Below, piece by piece: positions 1-9,361 of a stretch of 64,000 bases of DNA (its first letter is position 1; every line of letters starts with the position of its first letter). Location of the stretch: assembly GCA_007896885.1 (NCBI GenBank), contig VOIU01000003.1, forward strand, positions 62,001 to 126,000, in the 5' to 3' direction. The notes under the pieces are model-generated. The model did no database searches. It was given only the letters and a program-made list of their open reading frames with translations, and was not told the origin of the DNA. This DNA comes from Bacteroidaceae bacterium HV4-6-C5C (lineage in GTDB: Bacteria > Bacteroidota > Bacteroidia > Bacteroidales > Bacteroidaceae). Position numbers and translations under genes: made by a program.

Positions 1-906
1 TATGGATGCTGCAAAGAATGCAGTGAACGCACCCACGTATGCTACAATGTGGAGTGTATCCGGTGCATAATCTATAAATAAAGGGAACATTCTGGCAACA
101 AGGTATACTCCGGCCACAACCATCGTTGCTGCATGGATTAATGCAGATACCGGAGTAGGACCTTCCATTGCATCAGGCAACCAGATATGCAGAGGGAACA
201 TTGCGCTTTTACCGGCACCTCCGATAAACATTAGTCCTAATGCCAATGGTACCATAGCTGCTCCACCTGTAAGTAACGAGACTTCATCCGGATGGAATGT
301 ATATGTACCGGTATAATATCCGTAAATCAAAATACCGATGAGGAAGCCTAAGTCAGCAAAACGAGTGACAATGAATGCTTTCTTTGACGCTGCAACGGCA
401 GAAGGTTTAGTGTAATAGAAGCCGATCAAGAGATACGAGCTAACACCTACCAACTCCCAGAAGAGGTACATTTGGAATATGTTCGTTGCAACAACCAAAC
501 CCAGCATTGACATGGTGAATAAGCTGAGGAATGCGTAGTAACGTTGGAAACCTTGTTCCCCTTTCATATAACTGAAAGAGTAAATGTGTACCATCAATGA
601 GACAGTGGAGATCACGATTAGCATCATCACTGAAATGGGATCTAATAGAATGCCTAAATCAATGCTTAGCGTTGATGTGAAGGACAACCATTTCATATTG
701 TAGGGCATAAGCGTAGCAAATGTCCCGTCTGCCAAACGTGGTGCAGTGAAGTATTGGAGGGCTGTAAAGTAGCTTAATACCGCCACTGTGCCTAATACTA
801 CAGTGCCTATCAATCCAGCCGTACGATGTGTCATCCATTTACCGCCTATTCCCAAGGTAAGAAATGATAAAAGGGGTAAAAGGAGAATCAAAATAGTCAG
901 TTCCAT
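1..906 (-). CDS. nuoL: NADH-quinone oxidoreductase subunit L, N-terminal part (cut by window edge)
   Basis: Antiporter-like membrane subunit of respiratory complex I, which helps couple quinone reduction to ion translocation. The ATG lies at 904-906 and 302 codons are visible; the family is usually a little over 600 residues, so the C-terminal half with the long lateral helix is off the left edge. The family hallmark LPDAMEGPTPVSALIHAAT is present near residue 265, preceded by a GGAGKSAMFPLH segment with the conserved Lys/His of the proton channel. Hydrophobic helices run throughout. It follows nuoK after 56 bases on the same strand, so it belongs to the same operon; nuoM and nuoN would be expected just outside the window. 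Identification is firm; the completeness of the gene cannot be judged. Confidence 0.95.
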   Translation of the reverse strand, partial: MELTILILLLPLLSFLTLGIGGKWMTHRTAGLIGTVVLGTVAVLSYFTALQYFTAPRLADGTFATLMPYNMKWLSFTSTLSIDLGILLDPISVMMLIVISTVSLMVHIYSFSYMKGEQGFQRYYAFLSLFTMSMLGLVVATNIFQMYLFWELVGVSSYLLIGFYYTKPSAVAASKKAFIVTRFADLGFLIGILIYGYYTGTYTFHPDEVSLLTGGAAMVPLALGLMFIGGAGKSAMFPLHIWLPDAMEGPTPVSALIHAATMVVAGVYLVARMFPLFIDYAPDTLHIVAYVGAFTAFFAASI

Positions 907-962
907 ATTGTCAATTATCTTTTTTTATTCTTATGTTTATCGATACTGCCACACTTTTTAGA

Positions 963-1271
963 CTACCATTTCATCTCATCAAGATGTTTCACTTGGATGC
1001 TACGGATGTTGCGGTAGATATTGATCATAATGGCAATAGCTATTGCTGTTTCCGCTGCCGAAATAGCAATGGAGAATAGGGCAAAGAAGTGTCCTTCCAA
1101 TCCGTTAGGGAATAGGAAGCGATTAAATACTGCAAAGTTGATATCTGTAGCATTCAGTATCAATTCTATTGAAATAAGCATTGTCAGTGTATTCCGGCGA
1201 GTGAAGAATCCGAAAATCCCGGCAAAAAGCATGATAGTTGAAACTATCAGGTAATATTCCATGTGAATCAT
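963..1271 (-). CDS. nuoK: NADH-quinone oxidoreductase subunit K
   Basis: Small membrane subunit of complex I, 102 residues, three predicted membrane helices. The two membrane-buried glutamates typical of NuoK are visible, in SIELILNA (about residue 36) and AAETAIAIA (about residue 71); in the family they form part of the proton path. The ATG at 1271 gives MIHMEYYL; the second ATG (1262) is also possible and would remove only three residues. It lies 27 bases after nuoJ and 56 before nuoL in an unbroken nuo gene order. Confidence 0.95.
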   Translation of the reverse strand: MIHMEYYLIVSTIMLFAGIFGFFTRRNTLTMLISIELILNATDINFAVFNRFLFPNGLEGHFFALFSIAISAAETAIAIAIMINIYRNIRSIQVKHLDEMKW

Positions 1272-1298
1272 GAGAATAAAATTTATAGATTAATGAAT

Positions 1299-1814
1299 TT
1301 AACGTTTTCTGGCGATCAGCAGCCCACCTACGATACATGCCAATAATAAGATACTGACAGCTTCGAAAGGTAAGAGGTAACCGTATTTATCACTACTCAT
1401 CATCAAATGTCCGATGGTCTTGATATCTGTTTCTACAGGAGTTGTCTCAGATATCGCCGGCATAAATTTATGTTTGAGTATCACGAACAAGAGTATAGCA
1501 GCCCCTGCGACTACTGCTCCTAGAGCAGCAATGAGCTTACTCCGTTTGAATTTCTCTGCGCGATCGTTCTCGCCACTGGTCAGCAGAATGGAGAAGACAT
1601 AAAGTACAACGATACCTCCTGCGTAAACCATGATTTGGACAGAACCTAAAAATGTATATCCCAAGTAGAAATAAATACCTGCCGTACCAAATAAGGTAAA
1701 CAGTAAATAAGTCGCCGAGCGGACAATACTGCGGGTGGTCACGGTGAAAATGGAGAATACAACGGTGAATGCCGCAAGAAAGAAGAATACTATAGTTTCA
1801 AAGGTTATTTCCAT
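1299..1814 (-). CDS. nuoJ: NADH-quinone oxidoreductase subunit J
   Basis: Membrane subunit of complex I, 171 residues, five predicted helices. The conserved stretch QIMVYAGGIVVLYVF in the third helix (about residues 60-74) is the NuoJ/ND6 signature, including the pi-bulge region that takes part in coupling in known structures. The C-terminus ends in a helix followed by Arg-Lys-Arg. The gene starts 8 bases after the nuoI stop codon, so translation is probably coupled. Confidence 0.94.
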   Translation of the reverse strand: MEITFETIVFFFLAAFTVVFSIFTVTTRSIVRSATYLLFTLFGTAGIYFYLGYTFLGSVQIMVYAGGIVVLYVFSILLTSGENDRAEKFKRSKLIAALGAVVAGAAILLFVILKHKFMPAISETTPVETDIKTIGHLMMSSDKYGYLLPFEAVSILLLACIVGGLLIARKR

Positions 1815-1822
1815 GATTTTGC

Positions 1823-2302
1823 TTATTTTTCTTTAACCATTAATTTACTGCCGGGATGATTCAGCGTCAATATCAATTTGGAGCGATCGAACACCGCGTG
1901 TTCAAACTCTTGATCGAACGTTATCGCATCATGAGGGCAGGCATTCACACAAAGTTGACAGAAAATACATGAGCCCAAATTATATTCATATTTGCTCAAT
2001 ATTTTCTTTTTCTTGCCATCTTCAGTTTCTATTGTCTCTGTTGTAATGTGAATGGTGTCATTTGGACAAGCCATTTGGCAAAGACCGCAGGCAACGCATT
2101 TATGCTCATTATGTTCGTTGTGCGGCATGATTAAATCTCCGCGAAAACGGTCGAACATCTTTAATGTTGCTCGATTTTCGGGATATTGCTCAGTTACCTT
2201 TTTACGGAAGAAAACTGTAATAGTGGTTTTCATTCCTATAAGTAGGGTTTTGATGCCGTTAAGCAAACCACCTAAATAACTATCTTTTTTATTTTGATCC
2301 AT
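1823..2302 (-). CDS. nuoI: NADH-quinone oxidoreductase subunit I (two 4Fe-4S clusters)
   Basis: Ferredoxin-like peripheral subunit of complex I that carries clusters N6a and N6b, relaying electrons to NuoB. Length 159. Two full CxxCxxCxxxCP motifs are present: C69, C72, C75, C79 (CVACGLCQMACP) and C112, C115, C118, C122 (CIFCQLCVNACP). The N-terminal 50 residues form the usual amphipathic membrane-associated region. All eight ligands being intact matters here because the upstream electron-input genes nuoE, F and G are not in this operon, so the iron-sulphur wire is retained even though the NADH module is missing. Confidence 0.95.
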   Translation of the reverse strand: MDQNKKDSYLGGLLNGIKTLLIGMKTTITVFFRKKVTEQYPENRATLKMFDRFRGDLIMPHNEHNEHKCVACGLCQMACPNDTIHITTETIETEDGKKKKILSKYEYNLGSCIFCQLCVNACPHDAITFDQEFEHAVFDRSKLILTLNHPGSKLMVKEK

Positions 2303-2355
2303 ATCTTAATCTTATTTATTTGCTTCTCACGTGGATTTGATAGGAGTAACTACTA

Positions 2356-3432
2356 TTAGAAATGCAATTTAAATGCTACAATCAAGACCATTAATATGAG
2401 GTTGATCATTGAGATTGGCACCAAATATTTCCATTCTAAGCTTAGTATTTGGTCAATACGCAAACGAGGGAATGTCCACTTAATCCACATCAGCAAGAAT
2501 ACCACAAAGAAAGCTTTTCCAAAGAACCAGATGAATCCGGGAATATAATCCATAATAGCGTTAAAACCATCTAAACCTACAATATGGAAAGGCATCCAGC
2601 CGCCGAGAAAGATTGTTGCAGCTATTCCGGCTACGATGAACATGTTAAGGTATTCGGCCAAATAGAAGAATCCGAAGTGCATACCCGAATATTCGGTGTG
2701 ATAACCCGCAGTCAACTCACTTTCCGCTTCGGGTAAGTCGAAAGGACCACGATTGGTCTCAGCATTTCCGGCGATTAAGTAAACGATGAACGCAATGATT
2801 GCGGGAATATGACCTTTGAAGATGAACCATCCGTCGGCTTGTTGCTCTACTATTTCGGAGAACTGCATCGTGCCGGTCAGTACAATCATTGTCAAAATGC
2901 TCAATCCGATAGACAACTCATAACTGATAATCTGAGCTCCACTTCGCATTGCACCGATTAATGAGAATTTATTGTTCGAACTCCAGCCTGCAAGTAGTAT
3001 ACCTACTACACCAATGCTGGAAGCAGCCAACATGAAGAAAACTCCTACATTGAAGTTCAGAATTTCCATCCCTTTATTTACGGGCAGACAGGCAAAGGTA
3101 AGGAAAGAGGCGATAAGCACCATGAATGGAGCGAGATTGTAAAGGAAGCGATCGACATTTTTCATCTCGATAATTTCCTTGGTCAACATTTTCAATACGT
3201 CTCCGATAACTTGTAAGATACCCCATTTACCTACGCGATTCGGGCCTAAGCGGCACTGGAAGAAAGCGCATATCTTGCGCTCCATGTAAATAAGGATAAT
3301 GGCAAGCAGTGCATACATAAGAATGATGCACACGCCTATTACCAAACACTCGATGAATATTGCCAGTCCCTCCGGCATAAGAGATGTCAAAGTCTGGTGT
3401 ATCCAGTTGGTTACTATACTAAAGTCAAACAC
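2356..3432 (-). CDS. nuoH: NADH-quinone oxidoreductase subunit H
   Basis: Membrane subunit at the junction of the two arms of complex I; it forms much of the quinone chamber. Length 358, with eight or more predicted helices. Family motifs visible: [18 protein letters not shown] near residue 51, and the acidic loop [24 protein letters not shown] near residue 230, with the conserved Glu/Asp cluster. It directly follows nuoCD after a 97-base spacer, whereas in the standard 14-gene operon nuoE, nuoF and nuoG occupy that position. Confidence 0.96.
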   Translation of the reverse strand: MFDFSIVTNWIHQTLTSLMPEGLAIFIECLVIGVCIILMYALLAIILIYMERKICAFFQCRLGPNRVGKWGILQVIGDVLKMLTKEIIEMKNVDRFLYNLAPFMVLIASFLTFACLPVNKGMEILNFNVGVFFMLAASSIGVVGILLAGWSSNNKFSLIGAMRSGAQIISYELSIGLSILTMIVLTGTMQFSEIVEQQADGWFIFKGHIPAIIAFIVYLIAGNAETNRGPFDLPEAESELTAGYHTEYSGMHFGFFYLAEYLNMFIVAGIAATIFLGGWMPFHIVGLDGFNAIMDYIPGFIWFFGKAFFVVFLLMWIKWTFPRLRIDQILSLEWKYLVPISMINLILMVLIVAFKLHF

Positions 3433-3529
3433 GTTATTTAGTTATTTAGTTGTTATTGATTGGTGATTAATAGAAGTAATACAACCTTTAATCACTAGTC
3501 GTTAATCGTTAATCGCTAATTGTTTATCA
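3433..3529. repeat. nuoCD-nuoH spacer with inverted and tandem repeats
   Basis: AT-rich spacer at the point where nuoEFG would normally lie. It holds an inverted repeat GTGATTAA (3463-3470) / TTAATCAC (3488-3495), a tandem TTATTTAG pair near 3434-3450, and three near-copies of GTTAATCG around 3500-3520. On the minus-strand mRNA the inverted repeat can form an 8-base-pair hairpin. It could be an mRNA processing or stability element, or only the scar of gene loss. Confidence 0.5.
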
Positions 3530-5122
3530 TTATCTGTCAATATCGGGAACAACGTAATCCAAACTTCCTCCTATGGCGATAAGATCGGCAATCTTTGCTC
3601 CACGGCAGATCGTATCTATTGCGCTGACCAATGGAACTCCGCTGGCACGGAAATGAACGCGATAAGGAGTTTTGTCCCCGTGACTTTCGAGGAATACACC
3701 AAATTCACCACGACTTCCTTCAACTGCAGCATAGTAGCTTCCTTCAGGAACGCGGATGATAGGTTTCATCTTTTCCTGATAAGGGCCTTCCGGAATATTG
3801 TCGATCAGTTGCTCAATAATATGTAAGCTTTCCATGATCTCATCCATACGTACTAAATAACGTGCCCATGAATCGCCTTCCGTACGGACAATTTCTTTGA
3901 ATTCCACTTTATCATAGACTCCGTATGGCATTCTTTTACGGACGTCACATGCCCATCCCGACGCACGTCCTGTACCACCGGTTGCTCCAAAATTGATGGC
4001 ATCTTCGCGACTCAATACACCTACATCTTTTAAACGGTTTTGAGTTATGATATTGCCGGTAAAAACCTCGTGATATTCGTGGATAATATTGCGTAAGTAA
4101 GGAATAAATTCTTTAACCCGTTTTACAAAGTTGGGATGCAAGTCAGCTTGTACTCCACCAATTGTATTGTAATTCATAATTAAACGTCCGCCGCATGTTT
4201 CTTCAAAAATATCGAGTATTTTTTCACGGTCACGGAAACCATAGAAAAAGGCTGTCAAAGCACCCAAGTCCATTGCAAGACAAGAGTAGAACAATAAGTG
4301 GGAATCAATACGTTGGAGTTCATCCATGATTGTACGGATATACTTTACACGATCGCTCACCTCAATACCCATTGCCTTTTCAATACACATACACAATGCG
4401 TGGCGGTTTTGATGTGCACCTAGATAATCCAATCGGTCGGTAAGGGCCAATGTTTGAGGATAGGTAAGGCTTTCGCACATTTTTTCTATACCACGGTGGA
4501 TATAGCCACAGTTTGCGTCGATTTTTTTGATGATCTCACCTTCCAGTGAAACGCGGAAACGCATTACACCATGTGTTGCAGGATGCTGAGGACCAATATT
4601 AACAACATATTCTTCGTCTCCAAAAAGTTGGAGTTCTTTATTCTGTAAAGTACCGTCGGGGTTTAACTGAAGTTCAGTCGTCGAATCGACTGTCTCTTCG
4701 TTGTCCATGCGTAAAGGATTGTCCTTCTCAGGATCATTGTCTTTGCGCAAAGGATAACCTACCCAATCGTTACGAAGGTAGAGGCGACGCATATCGGGAT
4801 GCCCGATAAACACAATGCCGAAATAATCATAAACTTCACGCTCGTTGAAGTCTGCCGCTTTCCATATATCGCAAACAGACGGAATCTCCGGACGTTCACG
4901 GTTGGAGGTTGCAGTACGGATTACGATTTTTTCACCTGTAGCTGTTGATTCCAGATGATATACCACGCCAAGTCCACGAATCGTCCCCTCTTCGTCTTTC
5001 TCATCGGGAGCGCCCCAGTCCATGCCGGTTAGACATTCCAGAAAGTCCATTTGGCGCTCATTGCGCAAGCGGAGCATTTCATCGTGTAAAATCGCAGGTT
5101 CTATAAATTGTATATTTTCCAT
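3530..5122 (-). CDS. nuoCD: NADH-quinone oxidoreductase fused subunits C and D
   Basis: Peripheral-arm subunits of complex I fused in one 530-residue chain. Residues 1 to about 150 are the NuoC (30 kDa) domain, with the signature EREVYDYFGIVFIGHPDMRR. Residues from about 165 are NuoD (49 kDa), opening with IGPQHPATHG and ending in the typical DLIAIGGSLDYVVPDIDR. The quinone-site His of HPATHG and the Tyr of TDRLDYLG are present. The fusion also occurs in enterobacteria. There is no gene for NuoE, F or G on either side. The gene starts 76 bases after nuoB. Confidence 0.95.
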   Translation of the reverse strand: MENIQFIEPAILHDEMLRLRNERQMDFLECLTGMDWGAPDEKDEEGTIRGLGVVYHLESTATGEKIVIRTATSNRERPEIPSVCDIWKAADFNEREVYDYFGIVFIGHPDMRRLYLRNDWVGYPLRKDNDPEKDNPLRMDNEETVDSTTELQLNPDGTLQNKELQLFGDEEYVVNIGPQHPATHGVMRFRVSLEGEIIKKIDANCGYIHRGIEKMCESLTYPQTLALTDRLDYLGAHQNRHALCMCIEKAMGIEVSDRVKYIRTIMDELQRIDSHLLFYSCLAMDLGALTAFFYGFRDREKILDIFEETCGGRLIMNYNTIGGVQADLHPNFVKRVKEFIPYLRNIIHEYHEVFTGNIITQNRLKDVGVLSREDAINFGATGGTGRASGWACDVRKRMPYGVYDKVEFKEIVRTEGDSWARYLVRMDEIMESLHIIEQLIDNIPEGPYQEKMKPIIRVPEGSYYAAVEGSRGEFGVFLESHGDKTPYRVHFRASGVPLVSAIDTICRGAKIADLIAIGGSLDYVVPDIDR

Positions 5123-5198
5123 ATTCTGAATGTTTCACTCGTCACAGAGTGCATACAAAGTATTGTTATTTATTCGGATAATATTGGGTCAGTTTGTG

Positions 5199-5798
5199 TT
5201 ATTCTGCTGCATCATCTTCCGGCTCTTTTTCTTTCCGGTTCACGCCACCAAAGAATTTTTCCACTTTCACTTTCCGTTGCAATTGCATCATTCCATAGTA
5301 AAATGCCTCCGGACGTGGAGGGCAACCGGGAATATATACATCTACCGGAAGAATAGTGTCAACTCCATTGACCACGTGGTATGACTTGGTAAAAGGACCA
5401 CCACTAACAGCGCATCCACCCACCGCTACAACATATTTAGGGTCGGGCATCTGGTCGTATAAGCGTTTCAATACCGGTGCCATTTTGTTGGTAATCGTAC
5501 CGCAAACCATAATCATATCTGCCTGACGCGGACTGGCACGGGCTACTTCGAATCCGAAACGCGCCATGTCATAACGGGCTGCGCCCAATGCCATGAATTC
5601 GATACCGCAACAACTTGTTGCGAATGTAAGCGGCCACAGCGAATTGCTGCGTCCCCAATTGACAAAATCGTCCAGAATGCCGAGCGCCACATTGACACCA
5701 CCTGCATTAAGTTCTTGAACGAGTTTTTCAAGGGTTTCATTGTCCTTGAACTCTCCATAAGGGATAGACTTTATTTTTGGTTCTTTCTTTATTTCCAT
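5199..5798 (-). CDS. nuoB: NADH-quinone oxidoreductase subunit B (cluster N2)
   Basis: Peripheral subunit holding the terminal 4Fe-4S cluster N2 that reduces quinone. I take the ATG at 5796-5798, giving 199 residues that begin MEIKKEPK; the open frame extends 64 codons further upstream, but that part lies wholly inside nuoA and resembles nothing. Cluster ligands are all present: C63 and C64 (TSCCGIEF), C129 (VGGCAVSGG) and C159 ([10 protein letters not shown]). The start overlaps the nuoA stop by 10 bases, a coupled arrangement. Confidence 0.95.
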   Translation of the reverse strand: MEIKKEPKIKSIPYGEFKDNETLEKLVQELNAGGVNVALGILDDFVNWGRSNSLWPLTFATSCCGIEFMALGAARYDMARFGFEVARASPRQADMIMVCGTITNKMAPVLKRLYDQMPDPKYVVAVGGCAVSGGPFTKSYHVVNGVDTILPVDVYIPGCPPRPEAFYYGMMQLQRKVKVEKFFGGVNRKEKEPEDDAAE

Positions 5799-6139
5799 TC
5801 CAATGCTCCTTTCCGCCAAGCGTAGGCTAGTCCTAATACTAAGATGAATAAGAAAAATAAAATGCTGATAAGTCCCGATACGCCCAAATCGCGTGTGATC
5901 ACTGCCCAAGGGAACAGAAATACCGTTTCCACGTCGAACATCAGAAACAAGATGGCAAACAGGTAATAACCCACTCTGAATTGCATCCACGATTTACCAC
6001 GGGTAGGGACTCCACATTCATAGGTTTCCATTTTCTGTGGGTTGTACGAACGCGGTGAGATCGCTTTTGATAAAGCGATAACAATACCCACGAAAGCGAT
6101 TGCCGTCAACAGGACGGTCACTAGCAAAGTAAAGTTCAT
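5789..6139 (-). CDS. nuoA: NADH-quinone oxidoreductase subunit A
   Basis: First gene of the nuo operon; membrane subunit of 116 residues with three predicted helices. The family motif [10 protein letters not shown] (residues 36-45) includes the loop Cys that borders the quinone tunnel in known structures. The loop is followed by [24 protein letters not shown] split over helix 2, with the conserved Asp and Glu. It ends in LEWK just where nuoB starts. The promoter must lie in 6140-6560. Confidence 0.95.
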   Translation of the reverse strand: MNFTLLVTVLLTAIAFVGIVIALSKAISPRSYNPQKMETYECGVPTRGKSWMQFRVGYYLFAILFLMFDVETVFLFPWAVITRDLGVSGLISILFFLFILVLGLAYAWRKGALEWK

Positions 6140-6560
6140 AAATCTAATTATCTTTTAGATGTATATTAAACTGATATGCTGGATAAAAACTTTACAGAAT
6201 ATCACCCGGCATAACTATCAGCAAGTTTATGACTCTTGCTAATTTGATTTTGATTTATTAATGATACCTTTTCTCTTTCCAAGCATGTGCTTTTGCTGCG
6301 GTAGGCTAGAGAAAGGAATAATACCCCGAATGTGGGGCAAGAATAAGAAAACTGTCCATGCGTTGAAAATGTGTATGAAGCTGACTCTTTCATACTACGT
6401 TTTTTATATTGTAGCATGGTAAATAAGGCTAACATACAATGTTCAATGTACTGTCTCATACGACCATTTTTCTCTTTCGGTGGGCAAATATATAATTTAT
6501 CTTCCTTATTTTGGCATATCGAGTTGACAAAAATACAATTTTAGCACTTTTTATCCTAAA
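6140..6560. other. nuo operon leader/promoter region, no convincing gene
   Basis: 421 bases between the 3' end of trkH and the start of nuoA. On the minus strand two matches to the Bacteroides -7 box occur, TATATTTG (6485-6492) and TATTTTTG (6528-6535), but neither has a well-spaced TTG. Nearer nuoA several inverted repeats suggest a structured leader: AGCAAG/CTTGCT at 6220-6240, CCTTTTCTCT/AGAGAAAGG at 6267-6316 enclosing AAGC/GCTT, and CCCC/GGGG near 6325-6338. An 85-codon open frame (6202-6459) lacks any recognisable feature and I do not call it a gene. Confidence 0.4.
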
Positions 6561-8012
6561 TCAAATTCGTTTCCAGAATTCCGGAGTGAAAAGCAGAAGT
6601 ACGGTGAAGAGCTCCAAACGACCTAACAGCATTAAGAAAGATAGCAACCATTTAGCGGCATCAGGAAGTGCATTCCATGAGTAAGCCGGACCGAAGTCGC
6701 TTAGTCCGGGACCGATATTTCCCAAGCTGGATATTGTACATCCTATGGATTCTTCAAAGCCTATTCCCATGCTTACCAAAAGTAGCGTGGCAATAATAAT
6801 GATGGCAATATACAGAAAGCAAAAGGCGAGTACTGTCGACTGTATCGGTGAGGATATCACCTGTTTGTTTATCCGTACCGGCAAAACGGCGTTCGGATGT
6901 AAAATCCGTTTGAATTGATTACGTGAGATCTTCGCCAATATAATGAGACGAATACACTTGATACCTCCGCTCGTACTTCCTGCCGAACCTCCTATTAACA
7001 TCAATATGGTCAATATACCTCCGGTAATGGGCAACCATGATGTGTAATCTTCTGTAGAAAAACCGGTTGAAGTAAGTAGCGAAATTACTTGAAACAACGA
7101 TTTACGAAATGATTCCTCTAGGTTGGAAGGATTGTTGTAATACAAAACTGCTGCAATAATGACAGTGCTGATGATGATTAATAATATGTAAAAGCGTAAT
7201 TCTAAATCGTGAATGAATTTTTTGAATTTCCGGTTGACAAAGAGTAATAGTAGCGTGAAGTTAATACCGGAAATCAGCATGAAAATACAAAGTACATATT
7301 CTATATAGGCTGAGTGATAGTAAGCAATGCTTGTTGATTTGGTGGAAAAACCTCCTGTACCGCTTGTGGCAAAGGCATGGCAAATACTGTCGAACCAGTT
7401 CATACCTCCAAACATGAGTAAAATGAAGAGTAGTCCTGTAATTCCGGTATAGAGGCACCATATCCATCGTGCAGTGACACCTGCACGTGGATGGATTTTA
7501 TCATGTATCGGTCCGTTGGCTTCTGCTGCAAAGACCAAGAGTCCGCTAATCCCAAACAATGGCAGGATTGCTATTGTGAACATGATTATTCCCAATCCCC
7601 CTATCCACAATGTCATTGATCTCCAAAAGAGGAGTCCGTGAGGCAGTGCTTCTATGTTGTCGATAATGGTGGCTCCGGTACTTGTAAAACCGGATATTGA
7701 CTCGAAAAAAGCATTTGTGATATTCGGTATGTATCCGCTTATATAAAACGGAAGCATCCCGAATAGGGAGAATACAATCCAAGCAAAGGTTACCAATACA
7801 TATCCGTCACGTCTGTCTAACTGACGGCTTCCACCTTTACCAAGGATTAATAATAAGATGCTTACTATTTCGGTGATGCCGGCTGAAAACAGAAACGCTG
7901 TGAGATCATTTTCACCGAAATGAAAAGAGACAAGCGAGCAGAGTAATAGCATTACAGTCTCAAATTGCAATAGAATGCCTATAATCCGAGTTATGGTTTT
8001 GATATTAATCAT
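6561..8012 (-). CDS. trkH: Trk-type potassium uptake membrane protein
   Basis: Ion-conducting subunit of the Trk/Ktr potassium uptake system, 483 residues. The four pore-loop signatures are visible in order: GFTSTGATI (about residue 109), TSGTGGFST (about 217), LTSTGFSTED (about 314) and SSLGNIGPGL (about 431); the conserved glycines line the selectivity filter. Two-helix units flank each loop. The gene begins 8 bases after trkA, its regulatory partner, so the two are co-translated and should form one complex in the inner membrane. Confidence 0.94.
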   Translation of the reverse strand: MINIKTITRIIGILLQFETVMLLLCSLVSFHFGENDLTAFLFSAGITEIVSILLLILGKGGSRQLDRRDGYVLVTFAWIVFSLFGMLPFYISGYIPNITNAFFESISGFTSTGATIIDNIEALPHGLLFWRSMTLWIGGLGIIMFTIAILPLFGISGLLVFAAEANGPIHDKIHPRAGVTARWIWCLYTGITGLLFILLMFGGMNWFDSICHAFATSGTGGFSTKSTSIAYYHSAYIEYVLCIFMLISGINFTLLLLFVNRKFKKFIHDLELRFYILLIIISTVIIAAVLYYNNPSNLEESFRKSLFQVISLLTSTGFSTEDYTSWLPITGGILTILMLIGGSAGSTSGGIKCIRLIILAKISRNQFKRILHPNAVLPVRINKQVISSPIQSTVLAFCFLYIAIIIIATLLLVSMGIGFEESIGCTISSLGNIGPGLSDFGPAYSWNALPDAAKWLLSFLMLLGRLELFTVLLLFTPEFWKRI

Positions 8013-8020
8013 TTCAACTG

Positions 8021-9361
8021 CTAATTGAAATATTTCTCAATCTTCTTGATCATCATGTTTAGGCAGAAGACAACGACGTGATCTCCCGCCTTTATCTGAG
8101 TGTTTCCGGTTACGACAATACCTTCGCCATTTCTTACCAATCCTCCAATAGTTGTTCCTTTGGGTAATCCGAGGTCTTTCACCATGTGTCTGGTGATGAA
8201 TGATTTCTCTTTCACAGTGAATTCCGCTACGTCAGCATTGGCAAAGGTCAGGCATTTTACGTTACTTACATCAGCATCCAGCATCATCTGGTAGATATGG
8301 CTGGCGGTAATCATCTTTTTATTGATCACCGTACCAATATCAAGACTCTCCGCCATTCCTATATAATCAATATTTTCCACTTCCGCTACGGTTTTCCTTA
8401 CTCCCATACGCTTGGCTGCAAGGCAGGCTAGAATGTTGGTTTCCGAGTTTCCGGTGAGGGCGACAAATCCTTCCGTTCTTTTCAGTCCTTCCTGTAATAG
8501 CAGATCAGAGTCACGCCCATCTCCATTGATGATCATTGTTTTGTCATCCAAAAGCTCGGTGAGGCGGTTGCAGCGGTTGAGATCTTGTTCCACCACTTTA
8601 ATCTGCATATAGTCGGGAGCATATTCGGCTGTGCGAACAGCAATGCGGCTTCCTCCCATTATCATTACATTGCGTACATCAGCATAATCCTCTTTACCTA
8701 CAATCTTTTGAATATATGGAATGTACTCGTGTGTGGTGGTGAAATATACGATGTCATAGAGTTTGAGTATATCATTTCCTCTGGGGATGAGTGTTTCATT
8801 ACCACGTTTAATGGCAACGACATGATATGGCTTATCGGAATTGCTGATCTGATATAAAGGCATATCCAGTATTTCCGCTTTCTCGCGCATCTTGACCCCT
8901 ATTAATATAAGTGAACCGTTACAGAACTCCCACCATTGGCGAACCCAACTTCTTTTTATGGAAGATACGATTTCTTTAGCTGCAAGCATCTCCGGATAAA
9001 TCAGAGAGTCCACACCCAGGTTTTTGAAAAAGACGCTGTTTTTAGGTTCCAGGTATTCGTAGTTATCAATGCGGGCGACCGTTTTGTGTGCACCTAGATT
9101 ATGAGCTAAAATGCAGGAGGTAATATTACGACTCTCGTCGGGTGTTACGGCTATGAATAAGTCCACTTCGTCAGCACTGACTTCCTTAAGTCCTTTAATC
9201 GAAGTAGGAGAGGCTACTACCGTCATCAAATCGAAATTGGAACTTAATGTACTCAATTTCTCTTCGTTCTCATCCATCAGGATGATGTCATGCTTTTCAC
9301 GGGACAGTAATTTCGCGAGATGCGTTCCGACTGCCCCGGCTCCGGCAACGATAATTTTCAC
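8021..9361 (-). CDS. trkA: Trk potassium system NAD-binding regulatory protein
   Basis: Cytoplasmic gating subunit for TrkH, 446 residues, built from two RCK units. The first nucleotide-binding fold opens at residue 1 ([14 protein letters not shown], with the acidic strand end DENEEKL) followed by a TrkA-C domain to about 220; the second starts near 233 ([16 protein letters not shown]) and ends with another TrkA-C domain. The start codon is GTG at 9359-9361; it overlaps the dxs stop in GTGA, which favours translational coupling and supports this start over later ones. Confidence 0.94.
   Translation of the reverse strand: MKIIVAGAGAVGTHLAKLLSREKHDIILMDENEEKLSTLSSNFDLMTVVASPTSIKGLKEVSADEVDLFIAVTPDESRNITSCILAHNLGAHKTVARIDNYEYLEPKNSVFFKNLGVDSLIYPEMLAAKEIVSSIKRSWVRQWWEFCNGSLILIGVKMREKAEILDMPLYQISNSDKPYHVVAIKRGNETLIPRGNDILKLYDIVYFTTTHEYIPYIQKIVGKEDYADVRNVMIMGGSRIAVRTAEYAPDYMQIKVVEQDLNRCNRLTELLDDKTMIINGDGRDSDLLLQEGLKRTEGFVALTGNSETNILACLAAKRMGVRKTVAEVENIDYIGMAESLDIGTVINKKMITASHIYQMMLDADVSNVKCLTFANADVAEFTVKEKSFITRHMVKDLGLPKGTTIGGLVRNGEGIVVTGNTQIKAGDHVVVFCLNMMIKKIEKYFN

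Noticed and set aside
5799..5990. Longer start for nuoB reaching back to 5990
   Set aside because: The added 64 residues lie entirely within nuoA and have no similarity to NuoB; the ATG at 5798 gives the usual length and a tight overlap.
6202..6459. 85-codon minus-strand frame between trkH and nuoA
   Set aside because: No domain, signal or ribosome site; the stretch is better explained as promoter and structured leader.
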